Origin: Pseudomonas mendocina
Lineage (GTDB): Bacteria > Pseudomonadota > Gammaproteobacteria > Pseudomonadales > Pseudomonadaceae
Length of the DNA stretch: 64,000 bases
Direction of reading: 5' to 3'
NCBI GenBank assembly: GCA_037482215.1
Contig: CP148074.1
Span: 1,984,001-2,048,000, forward strand
Shown piece after piece: positions 18,919 through 28,094 of the stretch. The translations under genes were made by a program, and so were the position numbers. The stretch's first letter is position 1; each line of letters starts with the position of its first letter. The notes under the pieces were generated by a model. The model did no database searches. It was given only the letters and a program-made list of their open reading frames with translations, and was not told where the DNA came from.

Positions 18919-21177
18919 ATGTATAAAGATCTCAAGTTCCCCATTCTGATTGTTCACCGTGACATCAAGGCTGACACTGTGGCCGGTGATCGCGTTCGCG
19001 CCATTGCGGCAGAACTTGAACAGGATGGTTTCAACATCCTGTCGACGGCTAGTTCTGCGGAAGGGCGCATCGTTGCTTCTACCCACCATGGCTTGGCCTG
19101 CATCCTGGTCGCAGCGGAAGGGGCGGGGGAAAACAAGACGCTGCTCAAGGATATGGTTGAGCTGATCCGCATTGCCCGCAGCCGTGCACCACAGTTGCCG
19201 ATTTTTGCGCTGGGCGAACAGGTTACTATCGAGAATGCGCCGGCTGACGCCATGGCCGACCTGAACCAGTTGCGCGGCATTCTCTACCTGTTTGAAGACA
19301 CCGTTCCGTTTCTGGCTCGCCAAGTAGCCCGTGCTGCACGTAATTACCTAGACTGCCTGTTACCGCCGTTTTTCAAGGCACTTGTGCAACACACCGCACA
19401 GTCCAACTACTCATGGCATACACCGGGCCATGGTGGTGGCGTGGCTTACCGGAAGAGTCCAGTGGGGCAGGCGTTCCACCAGTTTTTCGGGGAGAACACC
19501 CTGCGCTCGGATTTGTCGGTTTCAGTACCAGAGCTGGGTTCGTTGCTCGATCACACCGGCCCTTTGGCCGAAGCTGAAGCCCGTGCCGCCCGAAACTTTG
19601 GGGCTGATCACACCTATTTCGTCATTAACGGCACCTCCACGGCTAACAAGATTGTCTGGCATAGCATGGTCGGGCGAGATGATCTGGTGCTGGTGGATCG
19701 CAATTGCCACAAGTCGATTCTCCATTCGATCATCATGACCGGCGCGATCCCGCTATATCTATGCCCGGAGCGCAATGAGCTGGGCATCATTGGGCCGATC
19801 CCGTTATCTGAGTTCAGTCGTGAGTCGATTGAGGCGAAAATTGCAGCCAGCCCGTTGGCGCGTAACCGGCAGCCGAACCGTAGTGGGGCGTTGGTCAAAC
19901 TGGTGGTGGTTACAAACTCCACCTACGACGGTTTGTGCTACAACGCCGAGCTGATTAAGCAGGCTTTGGGCAACAGCGTTGAAGTGCTGCATTTTGACGA
20001 AGCCTGGTATGCCTACGCGGCCTTCCATGAGTTCTATGCCGGACGTTACGGCATGGGTACCTGCCGGACACCGGACGCACCGCTGGTGTGTACCACACAC
20101 TCAACCCACAAGCTGTTGGCTGCGTTCAGCCAAGCGTCAATGATTCATGTTCAAGATGGTGGGTTGCGTCAGCTCGATCATGAGCGCTTCAACGAAGCTT
20201 TCATGATGCACATCTCCACGTCCCCTCAGTACGGCATCATCGCCTCGCTGGATGTAGCCTCCGCCATGATGGAAGGGCCAGCAGGGCGCTCACTGGTTCA
20301 GGAAACCTTTGACGAAGCGCTGAGCTTTCGGCGTGCGCTGGCCAACCTGCGTCAGAACCTTTCAGCGGATGATTGGTGGTTCAGCATTTGGCAGCCGCCA
20401 CAAGCGGAGGGTAGCGATAGCGTCGCGACTCAGGACTGGTTGCTGCGCCCACAAGCCGATTGGCACGGCTTCGGTGATGTTGCTGAAGACTACGTGTTAC
20501 TGGACCCGATCAAGGTCACATTGGCGATGCCCGGTCTAACCGCCGATGGCACCTTGGCTGAGCGCGGTATTCCAGCTGCGGTGGTTAGTAAGTTCTTGTG
20601 GGAGCGTGGGCTGGTTGTTGAAAAAACCGGGCTGTATTCGTTCTTGGTTCTGTTCTCCATGGGGATTACCAAGGGTAAATGGAGCACGTTGCTGACGGAG
20701 TTGCTTGAGTTCAAGCGCAGCTACGATGCGAATTTGCCGCTTACTCAGGTTCTGCCTTCCATTGCCCAGGCAGGTGGATCTGTCTATCAGCCGATGGGCT
20801 TGCGTGACCTGTGTGATGCGTTGCATGGGTGTTACCGCGAAAATGCCACGGCCAAAGCTCTTAAACGTATGTACACAGTACTGCCAGAGGTGGTGATGAA
20901 ACCGGCGGATGCCTACGATCAACTGGTCCGCGGTGAGGTGGAGGCGGTACCGATTGAGGCGCTGGAGGGGCGTATTGCCGCCGTCATGCTAGTGCCATAC
21001 CCGCCAGGAATTCCGTTGATCATGCCGGGGGAGCGATTTACCGCGCAAACGCGTTCGATCATTGATTATCTGGAGTTTGCTCGCGCGTTTGACAGCAGTT
21101 TTCCGGGCTTTGATGCCGATGTTCATGGTTTGCAACGGGTTAATGGGCGCTACTGCGTCAATTGCATTAAAGCTTGA
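18919..21177 (+). CDS. ldcA: LdcA-type lysine decarboxylase (Orn/Lys/Arg decarboxylase family)
   Basis: PLP enzyme predicted to convert L-lysine to cadaverine. It has 752 residues, nearly the length of P. aeruginosa LdcA. A wing/response-regulator-like N-terminal domain covers residues 1-130. The fold-type I core follows, with the PLP lysine Lys398 in STHKLLAAF, preceded by the aspartate of HFDEAWYAY. The C-terminal domain holds the IPLIMPGE segment. Lysine rather than arginine or ornithine specificity is inferred from similarity to LdcA and the equivalent locus after rnhA-dnaQ. No antiporter gene follows, unlike what I recall for ldcAB of P. aeruginosa. The start sits behind a hairpin that masks part of the ribosome-binding site. 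Confidence 0.88.
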   Translation: MYKDLKFPILIVHRDIKADTVAGDRVRAIAAELEQDGFNILSTASSAEGRIVASTHHGLACILVAAEGAGENKTLLKDMVELIRIARSRAPQLPIFALGEQVTIENAPADAMADLNQLRGILYLFEDTVPFLARQVARAARNYLDCLLPPFFKALVQHTAQSNYSWHTPGHGGGVAYRKSPVGQAFHQFFGENTLRSDLSVSVPELGSLLDHTGPLAEAEARAARNFGADHTYFVINGTSTANKIVWHSMVGRDDLVLVDRNCHKSILHSIIMTGAIPLYLCPERNELGIIGPIPLSEFSRESIEAKIAASPLARNRQPNRSGALVKLVVVTNSTYDGLCYNAELIKQALGNSVEVLHFDEAWYAYAAFHEFYAGRYGMGTCRTPDAPLVCTTHSTHKLLAAFSQASMIHVQDGGLRQLDHERFNEAFMMHISTSPQYGIIASLDVASAMMEGPAGRSLVQETFDEALSFRRALANLRQNLSADDWWFSIWQPPQAEGSDSVATQDWLLRPQADWHGFGDVAEDYVLLDPIKVTLAMPGLTADGTLAERGIPAAVVSKFLWERGLVVEKTGLYSFLVLFSMGITKGKWSTLLTELLEFKRSYDANLPLTQVLPSIAQAGGSVYQPMGLRDLCDALHGCYRENATAKALKRMYTVLPEVVMKPADAYDQLVRGEVEAVPIEALEGRIAAVMLVPYPPGIPLIMPGERFTAQTRSIIDYLEFARAFDSSFPGFDADVHGLQRVNGRYCVNCIKA

Positions 21178-21309
21178 ACCGCAGAACCCGGAACAAAGGT
21201 GGGCAATGTTTCGGGTCTGTTCTTGGCGCTGCTGCGAATCGAGTAAAAATGTCTACCCGTCATGGCGAGTAATACGTCACATTGAGCAGCATCGACATTT
21301 GATTTCTGA

Positions 21310-21339
21310 TTGTTATAGTTGAGAAGTTTTTAATATAAG
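21310..21339 (+). promoter_or_regulatory. Candidate sigma-70 promoter of the dienoyl-CoA isomerase gene
   Basis: TTGTTA at 21310-21315 and TATAAG at 21334-21339 are 18 bases apart, in an AT-rich stretch 45 bases before the GTG start. It is a moderate match, supported mainly by position. Confidence 0.4.
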
Positions 21340-21384
21340 AACGTTCCCATAACGCGCCAGCGCAATTAGATAAGGAAGACTGCC

Positions 21385-22197
21385 GTGAACGACTACAAAG
21401 CCTTTAACGTCTCGGTGGCTGATAAGGTCGCTCATGTCGTGATCAATCGTCCGGAAAAAATCAACGCAATGAATGCGGACTTCTGGCGTGAGATCATTGA
21501 AATCTTCCAGTGGATCGACGACACCGATGAGGTGCGCGCTGTAGTGATCTCGGGAGCCGGCAAGCACTTTTCTTCTGGCATCGACCTGATGATGCTGGCT
21601 TCGTTAGGCAGCCAGATGGGCAAGGATGTTGGGCGTAACGCTGAAAAGCTGCGGCGCAAAGTGCTTGAACTGCAAGCCTCTTTTAATGCGATAGATCAGT
21701 GCCGTAAGCCAGTACTGGCAGCTATCCATGGCTACTGCTTGGGCGGAGCCATCGACATGATCGCCGCTTGTGACATGCGCTATGCCACGCATGATGCTCA
21801 GTTTTCCATCAAAGAGATCGACATCGGTATGGCGGCTGATGTCGGTACTTTGCAGCGTCTTCCGCGCATTATCGGTGACGGCATCATGCGCGAGCTGGCA
21901 TACACCGGTCGCACTATCAACGGTGAGGAAGCTCGTAGTATTGGGCTGGTCAATCGTACCTATGAGAGCAGCGAGGCGCTGCTGGACGGGGTGATGGGGA
22001 TCGCCGGGGAAATCGCCAGCAAGTCGCCAATTGCCATTCGCGGCACCAAGGAGATGATCCGTTACATGCGTGACCATCGTGTTGACGATGGCTTGGAATA
22101 TGTCGCCACCTGGAACGCTGCCATGCTCCAGTCCGCTGACTTACGTGTGGCGATGACCGCGCAGATGAGTAAGCAGAAGCCGGAGTTCGAGGACTGA
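21385..22197 (+). CDS. Crotonase-family protein, delta3,5-delta2,4-dienoyl-CoA isomerase (ECH1-like)
   Basis: 270 residues, GTG start with AAGGAAGA upstream. The crotonase oxyanion-hole regions are GKHFSSGIDLMM and HGYCLGGAIDM. The segment KEIDIGMAADVGTLQRLP is the ECH1 signature; by spacing with rat ECH1 the three acidic catalytic residues correspond to Asp124, Glu144 and Asp152. This points to isomerisation of dienoyl-CoA in the oxidation of unsaturated fatty acids rather than plain hydration. It stands 207 bases after ldcA and 50 bases before fimL, the same order as ECH-fimL-nudC in P. aeruginosa. The physiological substrate is inferred. Confidence 0.88.
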   Translation: MNDYKAFNVSVADKVAHVVINRPEKINAMNADFWREIIEIFQWIDDTDEVRAVVISGAGKHFSSGIDLMMLASLGSQMGKDVGRNAEKLRRKVLELQASFNAIDQCRKPVLAAIHGYCLGGAIDMIAACDMRYATHDAQFSIKEIDIGMAADVGTLQRLPRIIGDGIMRELAYTGRTINGEEARSIGLVNRTYESSEALLDGVMGIAGEIASKSPIAIRGTKEMIRYMRDHRVDDGLEYVATWNAAMLQSADLRVAMTAQMSKQKPEFED

Positions 22198-22208
22198 TGC
22201 AAGGTTTA

Positions 22209-22224
22209 TTGATGAACTCATCAA
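22209..22224. repeat. Palindrome between the isomerase gene and fimL
   Basis: TTGATGA, AC, TCATCAA: seven-base arms with a two-base centre, 24 bases before the fimL start and outside its G-rich ribosome-binding site. No T-tract follows. A protein-binding site is possible. Confidence 0.4.
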
Positions 22225-22247
22225 CGATCTTTGGGGGGCGTTAGTTC

Positions 22248-23921
22248 ATGGCTTCAGGGGCTACTTCGCTAAATCTGGTGCGGGATGAGCTGTTCGCTAC
22301 CCTTGAAGAGGCAGAAACTTGTCTCGAGCACTTTATCGTCGATCGTAACAACGCCAGTTTGTTGCAGCAGGCAGTCGCCAACCTGCAGCAGGTGCGTGGC
22401 ACGTTTAACTTGATTGAATTAGCGGGTGCTGAGCTGCTGGCTCAGGAAATGCTGACCCAGGCTGGCGCCATACCGGTTGGTGCAGATGATGCCTGTAACA
22501 CGCTTCTGACCGCTTTGAGCAAGGCGCTGCACGTGCTGCGACGCTATCTGGAGAATCTCGAAACTCACCGCCAAGAGTTTCCTGAACTACTGCTACCTGC
22601 GATCAATGATCTGCGTCAAGCTGCCGGCCAACCGGTCTTGCCTGAGAGCTTTTTCTATACGGTACGTTTGGATAATGACCGGCCTGCTAGTGTACCGAAG
22701 ACTTTGGATGAATCGGCAAAGTCCCATGCTGTGAGGCGCCTGCGCCATGGATATCAGGCAGGACTGCTCAGTTATCTGCGTGAAAGCAATACGCTTGATG
22801 GGCTGAAGTTGATGGAGCGGGCTTTAACCCGGTTGGACAGCCTGCACAGCAATACTGCCCAGGCACGGCTCTTTTGGATCGCTGCAGCGGCTGCGGAAGC
22901 TCATGCAGATGGCCAGCTTATACCTCGTAAGGAGCGCAAGGCTCTTTTTGCCAGGGTAGAGCGTGAGCTCAAAGCTATTTTGGAGAACGGTCAGTACGAA
23001 CCGTCCAAGGTTGTGCTGAAAGAGCTGCTATACCTTGTGGCGCTAGCCGGTACGCAAGGGCCCTTGGCAAGTGAAGTGTCGCAACTCTATGGCCTGATGC
23101 CGCTGCCTTTTACCGATCATATGCTGGAAGAGGAATACCAGCGTCTGGAAGGTCCGGGTAAGGCGGTGTTGCAATCGCTCAGCTCGGCTATTCGGGATGA
23201 GCTGAATAGCCTCAAGGACATGCTGGATTTAGTAGAACGTGGCACGTTCGAGAAAGACAGCCTCGGCACCTTGCACAGCCTGCTGGCTAAGCTCAGTAAA
23301 ACATTGGGAATGGTAGGCCTGAATTCGGCCAGTTCGGCGCTGAGTGGGCAATTGCCGGTAGTGGCCGCATGGGCAAACGATCAGCAGCCGCAAGTTCATG
23401 AACTGCATAAAATGGCTGACTCGCTGTTGTATGTGGAAGGTGTAGTGGCCGACTTCGAGCGTGGCGAGCGCCGTGAGCAGCGGGCTAATGCGCAACAAAA
23501 TGAAGCGGACTCATTTGCCCAGCATCAGTTGAATGAGGCTCGTATCGTGGTGTTGGACGAGGCTCAGGGTGGTTTAGCCCTGGCTAAGCGGGCCATCACG
23601 GCGTATCTGGAGTCGTCAGGTGACCGCATGCACTTGGCCAACGTACCTTTCAGCTTGCATGCGTTGCGTGGTGGATTGTGGTTCCTAGGTCAGGAGCGCG
23701 CTGCAGCGTTGGTTGGTGCCTGTGCCGACTATATTCAGACGCAGATGTGCGATTCACCGCAGATGCCATCCGAACAGATGTTGGAAACCCTGGCCGATGC
23801 TTTGAGCAGCCTTGAGTACTACCTTGAGGGTGGTGTAGACGGTGCCGACGACAAGCAGTCGAACGTACTGGAGCTTGCCAGTGAAAGTGTCCGTGCCTTG
23901 GGCATGGCACTGGAGGTCTGA
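22248..23921 (+). CDS. fimL: FimL, regulator of type IV pilus assembly and cAMP signalling
   Basis: 557 residues, the length I recall for P. aeruginosa FimL. It is all-helical and soluble with no membrane segment. FimL resembles the N-terminal Hpt-like modules of ChpA but lacks the phosphorylatable histidine; it links the Pil-Chp system to adenylate cyclase CyaB and affects twitching motility. Repeated helical blocks are visible, for example residues 20-120 ([20 protein letters not shown]) and a later similar block near 430-550. It is followed one base later by nudC, as in P. aeruginosa. GGGGGG lies 10-15 bases before the ATG. Confidence 0.88.
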   Translation: MASGATSLNLVRDELFATLEEAETCLEHFIVDRNNASLLQQAVANLQQVRGTFNLIELAGAELLAQEMLTQAGAIPVGADDACNTLLTALSKALHVLRRYLENLETHRQEFPELLLPAINDLRQAAGQPVLPESFFYTVRLDNDRPASVPKTLDESAKSHAVRRLRHGYQAGLLSYLRESNTLDGLKLMERALTRLDSLHSNTAQARLFWIAAAAAEAHADGQLIPRKERKALFARVERELKAILENGQYEPSKVVLKELLYLVALAGTQGPLASEVSQLYGLMPLPFTDHMLEEEYQRLEGPGKAVLQSLSSAIRDELNSLKDMLDLVERGTFEKDSLGTLHSLLAKLSKTLGMVGLNSASSALSGQLPVVAAWANDQQPQVHELHKMADSLLYVEGVVADFERGERREQRANAQQNEADSFAQHQLNEARIVVLDEAQGGLALAKRAITAYLESSGDRMHLANVPFSLHALRGGLWFLGQERAAALVGACADYIQTQMCDSPQMPSEQMLETLADALSSLEYYLEGGVDGADDKQSNVLELASESVRALGMALEV

Positions 23922-23922
23922 G

Positions 23923-24750
23923 ATGCCAAGCTGGCAGCCGAGTGTGTTGGATACGACTGTAACGGGCGGTTGGGCAGTGGCCCACTGTAAGCAACAGTTC
24001 CTCTGTGACAGCAATGGCGTGCTGTTTCCCCGTGAGTGGCTTAAGAAACAGGATCTGCCGGTTATCGCCGAGCATGGCATTGGCCACTTTGGGGACGATG
24101 CTGTTTATGTGCTTGAGCTGAAAGACTGTGTTGATCTGCCCGGGTTGGGTTGGCAAGGCCTCCGCCGCTATATGTTGGAAAGCGATATCGATACTTACAA
24201 GATGCTGGGTTATGCGTCGCAGATCGGTATTTGGGCTCGCGAGCACCGCTTTTGTGGCGGATGTGGTGAGGCGACCCAACAAGTGCCTGGCGAGCGGGCC
24301 ATGTCTTGTGAACTTTGCAATATACGCCATTACCCTCGCATATCACCCAGCATGATCGTGCTGGTGACCCGCGGTGATGAAATTCTTTTGGCCCGTTCCC
24401 CACGCTATGTTCCCGGCATGTACAGCACACTAGCCGGATTTGTTGAGCCGGGTGAGTCAGCAGAGAACTGTGTACGCAGAGAGGTGCGCGAGGAGGTGGC
24501 GCTGAGCGTCGATAATATTCGGTATATGGGCAGCCAATGCTGGCCGTTCCCACACTCCATGATGCTGGGATTCCACGCGGACTATGCCGATGGCGAGATC
24601 ATCATTCAGGAAGACGAAATCGAAGATGCCCGCTGGTTTGATGTGCGCAGCCTGCCACCACTTCCAGCATCGCGTTCGATTGCCCGTTATTTGATTGACA
24701 GTTACGTCGCCACACGGCTTGGTCTACCCCAGCCAGTGCTGCCAAACTAG
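23923..24750 (+). CDS. nudC: NudC, NADH pyrophosphatase / NAD-cap RNA decapping enzyme
   Basis: Nudix hydrolase of 275 residues that cleaves NAD(H), and in E. coli removes NAD caps from RNA. The ATG at 23923 is one base after the fimL stop. A zinc ribbon is formed by Cys111, Cys114, Cys129 and Cys132. The Nudix box ([10 protein letters not shown]..., about 172-194) keeps the REVREEV metal-binding core. The specificity motif downstream reads SQCWPFPHS at about 204-212, with Cys where the family normally has Pro (SQPWPFPxS). The 3' end overlaps the convergent TSUP gene by 27 bases. Confidence 0.93.
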   Translation: MPSWQPSVLDTTVTGGWAVAHCKQQFLCDSNGVLFPREWLKKQDLPVIAEHGIGHFGDDAVYVLELKDCVDLPGLGWQGLRRYMLESDIDTYKMLGYASQIGIWAREHRFCGGCGEATQQVPGERAMSCELCNIRHYPRISPSMIVLVTRGDEILLARSPRYVPGMYSTLAGFVEPGESAENCVRREVREEVALSVDNIRYMGSQCWPFPHSMMLGFHADYADGEIIIQEDEIEDARWFDVRSLPPLPASRSIARYLIDSYVATRLGLPQPVLPN

Positions 24751-25503
24751 CCTGAGCGTCAATGCCAGCACGACCATAATAAATACCGGGCGGATGAATT
24801 TTGCTCCGCCACCGATCGCGGTTCGTGCTCCTAAATAAGCCCCCAGCATCAGCGTCAGTCCCATGCCCAGGCCGAGGAGCCAGGCTACTTGCCCGGTAAA
24901 GATAAATACACTGAGCGCGCATGCGTTGCTGACAAAGTTCATGCTGCGGGCTACACCGCTGGCCCTGACGAGGTCTAGCGGATACAACAGCAGTGAGCTG
25001 ACAGTCCAGAATGCGCCTGTTCCAGGGCCTGCAACGCCATCATAGAAACCGAGGGACACGCTTTGCGGCCATTGTCGCTTTTGGCCAATGGGGGCGTTTG
25101 CATCGGGAGTGGAGTTTGGTGTCTTCGAAAACAGCAGGTAAAGACCGCAAGCAAAGACAACCAGTGGCAGTAACTGATTAAGCCATTGCGAGGGTAGCCA
25201 GTGGGCGATCAGTGCGCCGAGTAGGGCACCCACTGCTGTACCGATCAAGGCATTTCGCCAATGCACGGGGCTAAACAGCTTCCTCTTGTAAAACGTAAAG
25301 GCTGCTGTGGCCGAACCGAAAGTCGCGCAGAGTTTGTTTGTGCCCAGAGCGAGATGAGGCGGCAGCCCCACCGTAAGCAGCGCGGGCAGTGTGAGCAGAC
25401 CACCGCCACCGGCTATGGCATCAATAAAGCCTGCAAGAAAAGCCACTGCTGCAAGAATCAGCAGGGTTGTCAGCTCAAAACCCGGATCCAAAGAAAGTAT
25501 CAT
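24724..25503 (-). CDS. TSUP (TauE/SafE) family membrane permease
   Basis: 259 residues from the ATG at 25503, about eight hydrophobic helices with few polar loops. Two related halves are visible: the N-terminal [20 protein letters not shown], and the mid-protein [19 protein letters not shown], both the GxxDxxxGxGxG pattern of the TSUP fold. Members export or import organosulfonates, sulfite or other small anions; the substrate here is unknown. It converges on nudC and shares 27 bases with it. In P. aeruginosa a homologous gene also follows nudC. Confidence 0.88.
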   Translation of the reverse strand: MILSLDPGFELTTLLILAAVAFLAGFIDAIAGGGGLLTLPALLTVGLPPHLALGTNKLCATFGSATAAFTFYKRKLFSPVHWRNALIGTAVGALLGALIAHWLPSQWLNQLLPLVVFACGLYLLFSKTPNSTPDANAPIGQKRQWPQSVSLGFYDGVAGPGTGAFWTVSSLLLYPLDLVRASGVARSMNFVSNACALSVFIFTGQVAWLLGLGMGLTLMLGAYLGARTAIGGGAKFIRPVFIMVVLALTLRLVWQHWLG

Positions 25504-25630
25504 CAACGAAACTCATAGGCAGGAGTGTGGGTGCGCCAGTCCCTAGCTTGAGCGCCCGACCGTTGATAATGCCGTAAAGCCTGCCGCAGGCAAATGCCAG
25601 TTGTGAATTGAGGGATTTTCATTGAAATAA

Positions 25631-25655
25631 AAAAAGAGGCCGAAGCCTCTTTTTA
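25631..25655 (-). terminator. Intrinsic terminator after the SDR gene
   Basis: A perfect ten-pair stem AAAAAGAGGC / GCCTCTTTTT with a CGAA loop, T-rich in both directions. It lies 13 bases beyond the SDR stop. Confidence 0.88.
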
Positions 25656-25667
25656 AGTGCAGTCGGA

Positions 25668-26435
25668 TCAGGCCAGAAGGCCGCCATCCACGTTCAGGGA
25701 TACACCCGTAGTGTAGCTGGACGCATCGCTTGCAAGGTACAGCACTGCGCCGGCCATTTCGCTTGGGTCGGCGACGCGCTTGAGCGGTATGCGTTGCAGG
25801 GCCATCTTCAGGATCGCTTCGTTACCGGTCAGGGCAGAGGCGAATTTGGTGTCGGTCAGACCCGGCAGCAGAGCGTTACAGCGGATGCCGAAGGGCGCGC
25901 ACTCCTTAGCAAAAACCTTGGTCATGCTGATGACCGCAGCTTTGGTAACGGAGTAGATACCCTGAAACTCGCCTGGTGTCACCCCGTTGATAGAGGCGAC
26001 GTTGATAATGCTGCCGCCGCCATTGGCTTTCATCAGCTTGCCGCCAGCGATCGACATGAAGTAGTAGCCGCGGATGTTCACGTCGACGGTCTTCTGGAAG
26101 GCAGACAGGTCAGTGTCCAGCACATTGCAGAACTGCGGGTTGGTCGCAGCGTTATTGACCAGAATATCGAGGCGACCGAACTGCGCTTTAATCTGCTCGA
26201 ATACACTCTGGATCTGTTCCATTTCACCAATGTGGCAGGCGATGGCAGTGGCTTTGCCGCCGTCGGCAATAATCGCATCGGCGACGGCCTGACAGCCTTC
26301 AATCTTGCGGCTGGATACAATCACGTGGGCGCCTTGCTGGGCCAGCAGGCGGGCAATGGCTTCACCAATGCCGCGGCTGGCACCGGAGACAAATGCGATC
26401 TTGCCATCGAGGTCAAACAGTTGTGTTTTGGACAT
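25668..26435 (-). CDS. Short-chain dehydrogenase/reductase (classical SDR)
   Basis: NAD(P)-dependent oxidoreductase of 255 residues. The cofactor motif GASRGIG lies at 18-24, NNAA at 94-97 (LVNNAATNP), and the catalytic residues are Ser148, Tyr161 and Lys165 (YSVTK). It ends with VDGGLLA, like 3-ketoacyl or hydroxyacyl-type SDRs. The downstream partner on the transcript is the terminator and the upstream partner is the APH-like kinase gene, 35 bases away, so they are probably one operon. Cofactor preference (Arg43-Lys44 after the second strand) suggests NADP(H) but is not decisive. The substrate is not identifiable; a fatty-acyl or acyl-CoA intermediate is a guess from the neighbours. Confidence 0.88.
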   Translation of the reverse strand: MSKTQLFDLDGKIAFVSGASRGIGEAIARLLAQQGAHVIVSSRKIEGCQAVADAIIADGGKATAIACHIGEMEQIQSVFEQIKAQFGRLDILVNNAATNPQFCNVLDTDLSAFQKTVDVNIRGYYFMSIAGGKLMKANGGGSIINVASINGVTPGEFQGIYSVTKAAVISMTKVFAKECAPFGIRCNALLPGLTDTKFASALTGNEAILKMALQRIPLKRVADPSEMAGAVLYLASDASSYTTGVSLNVDGGLLA

Positions 26436-26470
26436 GGCTAATTCCTTGATCTAGCGGGCAATGGTGCCGA

Positions 26471-27538
26471 TTACAGTTGTGATTTGCGGATAACTTGCAG
26501 GCTCATTTGTTCAAGCAGTTTGTTCATCTGGATGAACTGAGCAAAGCGCTTGTCTTTGGTCTGGCCGTGGAAGTAGCGGTAATAAATTTGCTGCACGATG
26601 CCAGCCAGACGGAACAGGCCATAGGTGTAATAAAAGTCGTAATTGCTGATCTCGATACCGGCTTTACGCGCGTAATAGTCAACAAACTCCTGCCGGGTCA
26701 GCATGCCAGGGGCATTGCTCGGCTGGCGACGCATGAGCTGTACCGGAGCCGGATCGCTTGCTTCAATCCAGTAGGCCAGGGTGTTACCAAGATCCATCAG
26801 TGGGTCACCGATGGTGGTGAGTTCCCAGTCCAGCACGCCGATGATCTGGCTGGGGTTGGTTGGATCAAGGATTACGTTATCGAAGCGGTAGTCGTTGTGC
26901 ACGATGCCAGGCTTGGAGTGGTCGGCGGGCATCTTCTCGTTAAGCCACGCGATGACCGGTTCCCACAGGGGGGCATCTGGAGTCAGGGCTTTCTGGTAAC
27001 GGTCTGTCCAACCGCTGATTTGACGTTGCACATAACCTTCCGGCTTGCCAAGGTCACCTAGGCCGCAGGCCTGATAATCGACGTTATGCAGCTCGACCAT
27101 CTTGTCGATGAAGCTTTCGCACAGGTTTCGGGTTTGTTCGGGTGTGAAGTTCAGCTCGGCGGGCATGTCCGAACGCAGGATGATGCCGTTGACCCGTTGC
27201 ATCACATAGAACTCACAGCCCATAACAGACTCATCAGTACAGTGCACGTAGGCCTTGGGGCAGTAGGGGAAGCCGGCATTGAGGTGGTTGAGAATGCGGA
27301 ACTCTCGCCCCATGTCGTGGGCGGATTTAGCTTTGTGGCCAAACGGTGGGCGACGCAGCACAAACTCTTGATTTGGGTACTTCAGCAGATAGGTCAGGTT
27401 TGACGCGCCACCGGGAAACTGGCTGATCTGGGGTTGGCCTGTCAGGCCCGGTATGTGCGCCTTGAGGTACTGGTCAATAACTGCGGCGTCTAGCTCTTCG
27501 CCTTCACGTATTTGGGTAGACTGATCAGTAAGCGCCAT
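26471..27538 (-). CDS. Aminoglycoside phosphotransferase-like kinase of the ACAD10/11 type
   Basis: 355 residues with the APH fold. The Brenner-type catalytic loop is HNDYRFDN at 214-221 and the metal-binding motif is DWE at 237-239 (GVLDWELTTIGDP). This subgroup is fused to acyl-CoA dehydrogenases in animal ACAD10/ACAD11, where the kinase phosphorylates 4-hydroxyacyl-CoA so that the hydroxyl can be removed. Stand-alone bacterial forms sit beside SDR and acyl-CoA dehydrogenase genes. Here it is beside an SDR and an SCP2 lipid-binding protein, which fits a role in fatty-acid breakdown rather than antibiotic resistance. Its exact substrate is inferred only. Confidence 0.85.
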   Translation of the reverse strand: MALTDQSTQIREGEELDAAVIDQYLKAHIPGLTGQPQISQFPGGASNLTYLLKYPNQEFVLRRPPFGHKAKSAHDMGREFRILNHLNAGFPYCPKAYVHCTDESVMGCEFYVMQRVNGIILRSDMPAELNFTPEQTRNLCESFIDKMVELHNVDYQACGLGDLGKPEGYVQRQISGWTDRYQKALTPDAPLWEPVIAWLNEKMPADHSKPGIVHNDYRFDNVILDPTNPSQIIGVLDWELTTIGDPLMDLGNTLAYWIEASDPAPVQLMRRQPSNAPGMLTRQEFVDYYARKAGIEISNYDFYYTYGLFRLAGIVQQIYYRYFHGQTKDKRFAQFIQMNKLLEQMSLQVIRKSQL

Positions 27539-27682
27539 CTGTATACCTTCTACTTATGATAGGTGTCCTGGATAATTGGCTAATCTAATGCTGTGGTGTG
27601 CTGCTCACAATACAGAGTGAGCTGTTATAGATGGGCGTGTTGCCCACTGATCAAGCACCCTGATTGAGCTTAGTGGACGAAA

Positions 27683-27710
27683 AAAACCGGAGTCGGTCGA
27701 CTCCGGTTTT
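27683..27710 (-). terminator. Intrinsic terminator after the SCP2 gene
   Basis: A perfect 13-pair stem AAAACCGGAGTCG / CGACTCCGGTTTT with a two-base centre, followed by a T-tract on the minus strand. It separates the SCP2 gene from the kinase-SDR operon. Confidence 0.88.
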
Positions 27711-27730
27711 TCGGTCCTGCATCGGTTTAA

Positions 27731-28042
27731 TTAAACCGGGAACAGTTCGCTGAGTTTCATTGCCAGCATCATGTCGCCTTCGGCGCGCAGCTTGCCAGCC
27801 ATGAATGCTTGCATGCCGTCGGTGGTGCCGCTGGTGATGCCTTCCAGGGTTTCGCTGTCCATGATCAGGGTCACGTTGGCGTTCGGGTTGTCGCCTTGCT
27901 CAACGGCACAGGTACCGTCTTTAACGATCAGGGCGTAGTTCTCACCGTCTTCGATGTTGAATTGGAAAACCAGATCCAGGCCTGCAGCAGCGCCGGCGTT
28001 GAACTTGGAGTGCATGGTTTGGATGATGTCAGCAACGCTCAT
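27731..28042 (-). CDS. SCP2 sterol-binding domain protein
   Basis: Small soluble lipid-binding protein of 103 residues, consisting of a single SCP2 domain and nothing else. The family hallmarks are an N-terminal helix (MSVADIIQTM), a beta sheet (LVFQFNIEDGENYALIV), and the C-terminal GKLRAEGDMMLAMKLSELF helix that covers the hydrophobic tunnel. SCP2 domains bind acyl-CoAs or sterols. Its neighbours are a histidine phosphatase 52 bases upstream and an APH-like kinase and SDR downstream. A fatty-acyl carrier role is inferred, not shown. Confidence 0.9.
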   Translation of the reverse strand: MSVADIIQTMHSKFNAGAAAGLDLVFQFNIEDGENYALIVKDGTCAVEQGDNPNANVTLIMDSETLEGITSGTTDGMQAFMAGKLRAEGDMMLAMKLSELFPV

Positions 28043-28094
28043 GATGTTTTCCTTTTTTTAGTTTAACTACGCTCATAGAGGAGCAGGGCCGGGC

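Noticed and set aside
26471..27538. Aminoglycoside resistance gene
   Set aside because: The APH fold is of the ACAD10/11 type and lies beside lipid-metabolism genes; no resistance context.
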